Source: DATARH01 sp035534535
Lineage (GTDB): Bacteria > Pseudomonadota > Alphaproteobacteria > ATCC43930 > CGMCC-115725
DNA length: 9,144 bases
Assembly (NCBI GenBank): GCA_035534535.1
Contig: DATLRS010000226.1
Span: forward strand, 1-9,144
Direction of reading: 5' to 3'
A model generated the notes under the pieces. It saw only the letters and a program-made list of their open reading frames with translations. It searched no databases and was not told the DNA's origin. Positions 4,892 through 9,144 of the stretch are shown here, piece after piece; positions within the stretch are counted from its first letter, which is position 1; every line of letters starts with the position of its first letter. Position numbers and translations under genes: made by a program.

Positions 4892-6714
4892 TGTGCGGCA
4901 TCATCGGGATCATCGCAAAAAAGCCGGTCGCCGCCGAGCTGGTCGAAGGGCTGCGGCGGCTCGAATATCGCGGCTACGATTCGGCCGGCATCGCGACCTT
5001 GATCGACGGCCGTATCGAGCGCCGCCGCGCCGAAGGCCGGCTCGCCAATCTCGCCCGGCGCCTCGAACGCGAGCCGGTGCACGGCACGATCGGCATCGGC
5101 CACACGCGCTGGGCGACGCACGGGCTGCCAACCGAGGAGAATGCCCATCCGATCGCCACCGACCGCGTCGCGGTCGTCCATAACGGCATCATCGAGAATT
5201 TCCAGGCGCTGAAATCCGAGCTGACCGCCCTCGGCCACCAGTTTCACACCCAGACCGACACCGAAGCGGTGACGATCCTGGCGACGCATCACCTGGCGCA
5301 AGGCCTGGCGCCGGCCGACGCGGTGGCGCGCACACTGGAACGCCTCGAAGGCGCCTTCGCGCTCGTCTTCCTGTTTGCCGGCGAGAACGATCTCTTGATC
5401 TGCGCCCGGCGCGGCAGCCCGCTGGCGATCGGCTATGGCGACGGCGAGATGTTCGTCGGCTCGGACTCCTTGGCGCTGGCGCCCTTGACCCGGCGCATCA
5501 CCTATCTCGAGGAGGGCGACTGGGCGGTCGTCACCTCGCGCAAGGTGACGATCTTTGACCATGCCAACCACGAGGTCGCGCGCGCGGTGCGTCAGACCGC
5601 GCTGTCGGGCGCCCTGATCGGCAAGGGCAATTACCGCCATTTCATGCAGAAGGAGATCTTCGAGCAGCCGGCGGTGATCGGCGACACGCTGCACGCGCTG
5701 ATCAACCCGGTGAGCCGCACCATCAACCTGCCGGAGCTGCCCTTCGCGCTCGGCGACATCAGCAAGATCACGACGCTCGCCTGCGGCACGGCGCATCACG
5801 CCGGGATGATCGCCAAATACTGGCTGGAAAAGATCGCCCGCATCCCGGTCGAAGCGGACATCGCCTCGGAGTTTCGCTACCGCGCGCCGGCGATGCCGCC
5901 GGGCGGGGCGGCGCTGATCATCTCGCAATCGGGCGAGACCGCCGACACGCTGGCGGCGCTGCGCTATTGCCGCGAGGCCGGACAGAAGATCATCGCCATC
6001 GTCAACCAGCCGGAAAGCACGATCGCGCGCGAGGCCGACATCGTGCTGCCGACGCTCGCCGGCCCCGAGATCGGCGTCGCCTCGACCAAGGCCTTCACGA
6101 CGCAGCTGGCGGTCCTGGCGGCGCTGACCGTGGCCCTGGCGCGGGCGCGCGGCACGATCGACGCGGCGCACGAGGCGGCGTTCGCCGGCCAGCTTGCCGA
6201 GGTCCCGTCGCGCGCCAGCGAGGTCCTGCAGCACGACGAGCGCCTGCAGCAGATCGCCGCCGAAATCGCGCTCGCCCGCGACGTGCTCTATCTCGGGCGC
6301 GGCACCGCCTATCCGCTGGCCCTCGAAGGCGCGCTCAAGCTGAAGGAGATTTCGTACATCCACGCCGAGGGTTATGCCGCCGGCGAGATGAAGCATGGGC
6401 CGATCGCGCTGATCGACGACAACGTGCCGGTCATCGTGCTGGCCCCGCCCGACGATCTGTTCGAGAAGACCCTGTCGAACGTCGAGGAGGTGATGGCGCG
6501 CGGCGGCCGGGTCGTGATGATCTCGGACGATGCCGGCGTCGCCCGGCTCGACGGGCGCCTTGCGTTCGGCATCGCCGTGCCGCATTGCGCGCCATTTGTC
6601 GCGCCGCTGCTCTACGCGATCCCGATCCAGCTGCTCGCCTACCACGTCGCGGTCCTGAAGGGCACCGATGTCGACCAGCCGCGCAACCTCGCCAAAAGCG
6701 TGACGGTCGAGTAG
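4891..6714 (+). CDS. glmS: Glutamine-fructose-6-phosphate aminotransferase (isomerizing)
   Basis: This 607-residue enzyme forms glucosamine-6-phosphate from fructose-6-phosphate and glutamine, the committed step to UDP-GlcNAc. The N-terminal glutaminase starts MCGIIGI, so Cys2 becomes the N-terminal nucleophile. It carries RLEYRGYDSAGIA, HTRWATHG (Arg73, Trp74), HNGIIENF (Asn98, Gly99) and the TDTEAV Asp123. Two SIS domains follow, with LACGTAHHAG, IISQSGETADTL, ASTKAFTTQ, and LKLKEISYIHAEGYAAGEMKHGP containing the isomerase residues Lys485, Glu486 and His502. The C-terminus DVDQPRNLAKSVTVE is essentially the family consensus. The length equals that of well-known bacterial GlmS. The ATG overlaps the glmU TGA (TGATG) with GGAAAGAAGGG just upstream, so the two are translationally coupled. 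No glmS-type ribozyme leader is possible here because the gene follows glmU directly. Confidence 0.98.
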   Translation: MCGIIGIIAKKPVAAELVEGLRRLEYRGYDSAGIATLIDGRIERRRAEGRLANLARRLEREPVHGTIGIGHTRWATHGLPTEENAHPIATDRVAVVHNGIIENFQALKSELTALGHQFHTQTDTEAVTILATHHLAQGLAPADAVARTLERLEGAFALVFLFAGENDLLICARRGSPLAIGYGDGEMFVGSDSLALAPLTRRITYLEEGDWAVVTSRKVTIFDHANHEVARAVRQTALSGALIGKGNYRHFMQKEIFEQPAVIGDTLHALINPVSRTINLPELPFALGDISKITTLACGTAHHAGMIAKYWLEKIARIPVEADIASEFRYRAPAMPPGGAALIISQSGETADTLAALRYCREAGQKIIAIVNQPESTIAREADIVLPTLAGPEIGVASTKAFTTQLAVLAALTVALARARGTIDAAHEAAFAGQLAEVPSRASEVLQHDERLQQIAAEIALARDVLYLGRGTAYPLALEGALKLKEISYIHAEGYAAGEMKHGPIALIDDNVPVIVLAPPDDLFEKTLSNVEEVMARGGRVVMISDDAGVARLDGRLAFGIAVPHCAPFVAPLLYAIPIQLLAYHVAVLKGTDVDQPRNLAKSVTVE

Positions 6715-6720
6715 GCGTCA

Positions 6721-6760
6721 GCCGCCACGCCGCCCGGCGCCGCGCGGGTGCGGCGGGTTT
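6721..6760 (+). terminator. Possible terminator after glmS
   Basis: A GC-rich hairpin starts 14 bases after the glmS stop. CGCCGC at 6728-6733 pairs with GCGGCG at 6750-6755, extended inward by CCG/CGG with a two-base bulge, and is followed by GGTTT. The U-run is only three bases, so intrinsic termination would be inefficient. The position and stability still favour a transcript end for the glmU-glmS operon. Confidence 0.45.
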
Positions 6761-6789
6761 ACGTCGATCCGAAAGGCGCGTAATAAAGG

Positions 6790-6818
6790 TTGAACGCTTG
6801 CGTCTATCTTCAATTAAT
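6790..6818 (+). promoter_or_regulatory. Candidate promoter of the secreted 3D-like gene
   Basis: TTGAAC (6790-6795) and ATTAAT (6813-6818) are 17 bases apart. Each matches the sigma-70 hexamers at four of six positions. They sit at the start of the only clearly AT-rich stretch in the window (about 6780-6870). The -10 lies within a perfect 10-base palindrome CAATTAATTG (6811-6820) that could be an operator. The leader to the next ATG would be about 118 bases. Confidence 0.4.
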
Positions 6819-6942
6819 TGCGCTTTTGAGCCAAATATTACCACGCAATCTTCTCATTTTTGCCGCGATTGGCCGCTAGGCGTTGCTCCCCGTCACACAC
6901 TGTTACCAAAACTGACCCACAGCCGGCTGGGGGGCCGACCGA

Positions 6943-7305
6943 ATGATAAATGCGCTTATTCCGTTTGTATTGCCGTTGGCGCTGACCACAAGCCCAGACA
7001 CGCACAATTTGCATTCCTATTATCAGGTTCGCGCTTATGTGACCGGCTACAATACCGTCGCCGCGCAGACCGACGCCACACCCTGCATCGCCGCCTCCGG
7101 CGCCAACATTTGCGGGCGCCGCGACACCATCGCCTGTCCGCCGCATATCAGATTTGGCACGGTCGTCGAGATCAGGGGGACGACCTATGTCTGCGAAGAC
7201 CGCATGGCCCACAAATTCCATCGCCGCTTCGATATCAGCTGCGACCGGGACGAGGATTGCCCCTATCAGGTCACCGGCTGGGCGACGATCAGGGTCTATC
7301 ACTGA
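6943..7305 (+). CDS. Small exported 3D / double-psi beta-barrel-like protein, six cysteines
   Basis: This 120-residue protein has a short hydrophobic N-terminus (MINALIPFVLPLALTTS) that looks like a signal peptide with an unusually weak n-region (no Lys or Arg). The mature part resembles the 3D domain, a double-psi beta-barrel related to RlpA, MltA and expansin-type cell-wall proteins. It has YVTGYN, QTDATPCIAASG, the IACPPHIRFGTVVEI strand, YVCEDRMAHKFHRRFDIS. The three aspartates that name the family correspond to Asp44, Asp86 and Asp97. Six cysteines (48, 57, 65, 84, 100, 106) are well suited to disulfides in the periplasm. Action on peptidoglycan is likely by family but not shown. The ATG follows a GGGGGG at 6929-6934, a weak Shine-Dalgarno. 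Codon use is less GC-biased than in glmS. Confidence 0.8.
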   Translation: MINALIPFVLPLALTTSPDTHNLHSYYQVRAYVTGYNTVAAQTDATPCIAASGANICGRRDTIACPPHIRFGTVVEIRGTTYVCEDRMAHKFHRRFDISCDRDEDCPYQVTGWATIRVYH

Positions 7306-7356
7306 GAGGGCGGCTTGACGCGGTTTCGCGTTCGGCAAATCCTCGGGGAAAGCAAC

Positions 7357-7362
7357 GGAGGA
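7357..7362 (+). promoter_or_regulatory. Shine-Dalgarno of the alcohol dehydrogenase gene
   Basis: GGAGGA lies 6 bases before ATG 7369-7371 and fixes the start there. The reading frame is open upstream to a TTG at 7315, which has no such site. That upstream stretch begins with TTGACG (7315-7320), which resembles a -35 element, but no convincing -10 follows. Confidence 0.8.
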
Positions 7363-7368
7363 AGCGCC

Positions 7369-8466
7369 ATGCAGATCGAGGCCGCGGTATTCCGCAAAGT
7401 GCACGACCCGCTGACGATCGAGGCGGTCGATATCGACCGGCCGTTGGGCCGCGAGGTACTGGTGCGCACGGTGGCGACGGGGGTGTGCCACAGCGACCTG
7501 CATGTCGTCGACGGGCAGGGCCGCTTTCCGCTCGACCAGCCGATCGTGCTGGGGCACGAGGGCGCCGGAGTGGTCGAGGCGGTCGGCGACGGCGTGACGA
7601 CGGTACGGGTGGGCGACCATGTCGTCGCCTGCCTCTCGGGGTTCTGTGGCAGCTGCCCGCAATGCCTGTCGGGCCACCCCAATTTGTGTACCGGCGGTAT
7701 CGTCACCCGCCCCGCCAGCGCCCCGCCGCGGCTGTCGCAGAACGGTGCGCCGGTGCGCCAGTTCATCGGCATTTCGAGCTATGCCGAAAAGATGCTGCTG
7801 CACGAGAATTCGATCGTGCGGATCGACCCCGACCTGCCATTGGACCGCGCCGCGCTGGTTGGTTGCGGCGTGTTGACCGGGGTCGGCGCGGCATTGCGCA
7901 GTTCGGGGCTGCGCGCCGGCCAGACCGTCGCGGTCTATGGCTGCGGCGGGGTCGGTCTGTCGATCGTCCAGGGGGCGCGGATCGGCGGGGCGCGCCAGAT
8001 CATCGCCGTCGACATGTTCGCCCAGAAGGAGGAGATGGCAAAGCGCGCCGGCGCGACGCATTTCATCAATTCGAGCGAGGACGATCCTGTCAAGGCGGTG
8101 CGCGCGCTGACCGGCGGGCTCGGCGTCGATCACGCCTTCGAGGCGGTCGGGCTGGCCAAATTGTGCCGGCAGGCGATCGAGAGCCTGGCGATCCGCGGCA
8201 CCGCGACGATCGTCGGCGTGCTGCCGCCCGACGCGACGATCGAGTTCCCGTGGATGGCGATCCGGCCCGAGTGCAAAGTGCAAACCTCGCGCATGGGCTC
8301 CAACCAGTTCCGCACCGACATCCCGAACTATCTCGAATTCTACCGCCAGGGGCGACTCGACCTCGACGCCATGGTGACCAAGCGCGGCCATCTCGGCGAC
8401 ATCAACGAAGCCTTCCGCGCGATGAAGGCCGGCGAGGTCGCCCGCACCGTGCTGACCTTCGACTAA
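7369..8466 (+). CDS. Zinc-dependent medium-chain alcohol dehydrogenase
   Basis: This 365-residue MDR-family enzyme would interconvert an alcohol and its aldehyde using NAD(H). The catalytic zinc ligands are Cys40 in TGVCHSDLHV, His63 in LGHEGAGVVE and Cys166 in VGCGVLTGVGAAL. The structural zinc is held by the four cysteines at 93, 96, 99 and 107 in FCGSCPQCLSGHPNLC. The Rossmann fold shows VYGCGGVGLSIVQGA (residues 189-203) and Asp215 at the end of the next strand, which favours NAD over NADP. Overall it resembles the class III / NDMA-dependent and aryl-alcohol dehydrogenase branch (ITSSYAEKMLL-like and RMGSNQFRTDIPNYLEFYRQGRL segments). The substrate cannot be named from sequence. It starts 63 bases after the secreted 3D-like gene on the same strand. 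No partner gene such as an aldehyde dehydrogenase is adjacent. Confidence 0.93.
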   Translation: MQIEAAVFRKVHDPLTIEAVDIDRPLGREVLVRTVATGVCHSDLHVVDGQGRFPLDQPIVLGHEGAGVVEAVGDGVTTVRVGDHVVACLSGFCGSCPQCLSGHPNLCTGGIVTRPASAPPRLSQNGAPVRQFIGISSYAEKMLLHENSIVRIDPDLPLDRAALVGCGVLTGVGAALRSSGLRAGQTVAVYGCGGVGLSIVQGARIGGARQIIAVDMFAQKEEMAKRAGATHFINSSEDDPVKAVRALTGGLGVDHAFEAVGLAKLCRQAIESLAIRGTATIVGVLPPDATIEFPWMAIRPECKVQTSRMGSNQFRTDIPNYLEFYRQGRLDLDAMVTKRGHLGDINEAFRAMKAGEVARTVLTFD

Positions 8467-8485
8467 TCAGGCCGTTACCACCCCC

Positions 8486-8500
8486 CGGGCCGGCGGCCCG
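8486..8500. terminator. Possible bidirectional terminator hairpin between convergent genes
   Basis: CGGGCC / loop GGC / GGCCCG forms a perfect 6-bp GC stem 19 bases after the dehydrogenase stop and 77 bases beyond the convergent DUF2892 stop. Neither side has a U-run, so this is weak evidence for intrinsic termination. The remaining gap sequence (8501-8577) shows nothing recognisable. Confidence 0.3.
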
Positions 8501-8577
8501 TCGGTCGCCGCTGCCGACAAAGGCGAGGAAACCGGCGGGCTCGCGTGTTGCCCACGGCGGCGGCCAGGTCGTCGGGG

Positions 8578-8781
8578 TCACTGGAATGCGCAGCCGGGTC
8601 TCAGGCCGAGCAACTTGAAGACCTTTGCCGCCGGGCAGAAGCTGGTGATGCTGGCCTGGATCAGATTAAGCCCGACGAAGGCAGTCAGCAGCAGCCACCA
8701 TGGGCCGACCAGCCAAACCAATAAAGCGCTGATCAGCACCATGAGCCCGGCAAAGAACAGGACGGCCCGATCGATCGACAT
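8578..8781 (-). CDS. DUF2892 (YgaP-like) small inner-membrane protein
   Basis: This 67-residue protein consists mainly of two membrane helices, AVLFFAGLMVLISALLVWLV and WWLLLTAFVGLNLIQASI, separated by a GP turn. It ends in SFCPAAKVFKLLGLRPGCAF. This is the DUF2892 pattern, best known as the transmembrane tail of the rhodanese YgaP, here as a free-standing protein. The 'FCPA' and 'GCAF' cysteines (Cys49 and Cys64) are typical of the family and may take part in thiol or sulfane-sulfur chemistry, which is inference. The ATG has an excellent AAGGAGGT Shine-Dalgarno that overlaps the TGA of the upstream thioredoxin gene. The 12-base gap makes a two-gene operon very likely. The members resemble those linked to sulfur and redox functions. 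Confidence 0.88.
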   Translation of the reverse strand: MSIDRAVLFFAGLMVLISALLVWLVGPWWLLLTAFVGLNLIQASITSFCPAAKVFKLLGLRPGCAFQ

Positions 8782-8793
8782 GCCTTACCTCCT

Positions 8794-9144
8794 TCAAGAG
8801 GGCTGCGATGCGAGCCGGCCGCGCGCCCAGCGGATAATCGCATCGGCATCCAACGCGCCCGCCTGCTGCCCCAGCACGCGCCCCTTGTGCAGCAGGAACA
8901 TCGCCGGGATGCCACGCACGTTGAGCTTGGCGCAGGTCGCGGGTGCGGTGTCGGCGTTGAGCTTCAACAGCCGGATTTGTGGCTCCAGGGTGGCCGCGGC
9001 GCGCTCGAACTGCGGCGCCATCGCGCGGCACGGGCCGCACCATGGTGCCCAGATGTCGACCAGGACCGGGATGTCATTCTCGCGCGCATGGCGTTCGAAC
9101 CCGGCCTCGTCGACCTCGACCGGGTGCGCTTCGAACAGCGCGCG
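8794..9144 (-). CDS. trxC: Thioredoxin 2-type thioredoxin, 5' end beyond window
   Basis: The visible 116 residues run from ALFEAHPVEVDEAGF to the stop. The active site is DIWAPWCGPCRAMAPQFE, the standard WCGPC thioredoxin motif. KLNADTAPATCAKLNVRGIPAMFLLHKGRVLGQQAGAL follows, with the conserved cis-proline in GIP and the K-G-x-x-x-x-x-x-G turn. The 'LF-x-x-x-P-x-x-V-D' lead-in is what follows the N-terminal zinc finger of TrxC proteins, so I infer thioredoxin 2, but the zinc finger itself lies outside the window. An internal ATG at 9021 lies after the active site and is not the start. The protein would reduce cytoplasmic disulfides, often under oxidative stress. It is followed by a DUF2892 membrane protein in the same transcript. 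Confidence 0.9.
   Translation of the reverse strand, partial: RALFEAHPVEVDEAGFERHARENDIPVLVDIWAPWCGPCRAMAPQFERAAATLEPQIRLLKLNADTAPATCAKLNVRGIPAMFLLHKGRVLGQQAGALDADAIIRWARGRLASQPS

Noticed and set aside
4700..4900. A glmS ribozyme or riboswitch upstream of glmS
   Set aside because: The glmS ATG overlaps the glmU stop, so there is no leader, and the glmS ribozyme is known from Gram-positive bacteria. Nothing resembling it is visible.
3910..6714. A 934-codon open frame on the plus strand beginning inside glmU
   Set aside because: The first part is the out-of-frame shadow of glmU (Arg/Gly/Ala-rich nonsense). It merely runs into the true glmS frame, whose ATG at 4891 is certain from MCGIIGI.
4759..8618. 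Very long frames opposite or beside glmS and the dehydrogenase (minus 4759-6645, plus 5967-8618, minus 6838-8391)
   Set aside because: These are typical high-GC shadow frames with low-complexity Arg/Asp/Gly composition and no domain motifs, and they overlap genes with complete catalytic signatures.
1..9144. Insertion sequences, transposases, phage genes, rRNA or CRISPR arrays
   Set aside because: No frame shows transposase, integrase or phage motifs, and no long inverted or spaced direct repeats are visible.

Overview
This window looks like chromosomal DNA from a GC-rich alphaproteobacterium. The coding DNA is strongly G/C at third codon positions and the housekeeping proteins are of proteobacterial type. 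The gph / glmU-glmS arrangement and the DUF3108, DUF29 and DUF2892 proteins are all familiar from Rhodospirillales- or Sphingomonadales-like genomes. I cannot assign a genus from sequence alone.

Layout. (1) Bases 1-1806 read on the minus strand. In transcription order they hold a tRNA-Val(CAC) with its own promoter, a DUF29 protein, a 158-residue protein I do not recognise, a DUF4258-like protein, a DUF2283 protein, and the start of a thiolase gene that runs off the left edge. The four small genes are packed with 4-bp ATGA overlaps or a 6-bp gap. They look like an accessory, toxin-antitoxin-like cassette lodged between the tRNA and the thiolase. (2) Bases 1952-3425 hold a secreted DUF3108 protein (+) and a phosphoglycolate-phosphatase-like HAD hydrolase (-), which converge and overlap by 23 bp. 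(3) Bases 3533-6714 hold glmU and glmS, overlapping by one base. Together they cover three of the activities that turn fructose-6-phosphate into UDP-GlcNAc for peptidoglycan and LPS; only GlmM is absent here. A GC-rich hairpin follows glmS. (4) Bases 6715-7305 hold a short AT-rich leader and a small exported, cysteine-rich protein of the 3D / double-psi beta-barrel type. (5) Bases 7369-8466 encode a zinc-dependent medium-chain alcohol dehydrogenase. (6) Bases 8578-9144 (-) hold a thioredoxin-2-like gene cut by the right edge, followed by a small DUF2892 membrane protein in a tight operon.

Most of the window is ordinary core metabolism. The parts most worth a second look are the cassette behind the tRNA (especially the unrecognised 158-residue gene and the hairpin joining tRNA to mRNA), the AT-rich leader with the six-cysteine secreted 3D-like protein, and the thioredoxin/DUF2892 pair. 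No CRISPR array, insertion sequence, rRNA or phage gene is visible. No intergenic gap exceeds 230 bases.
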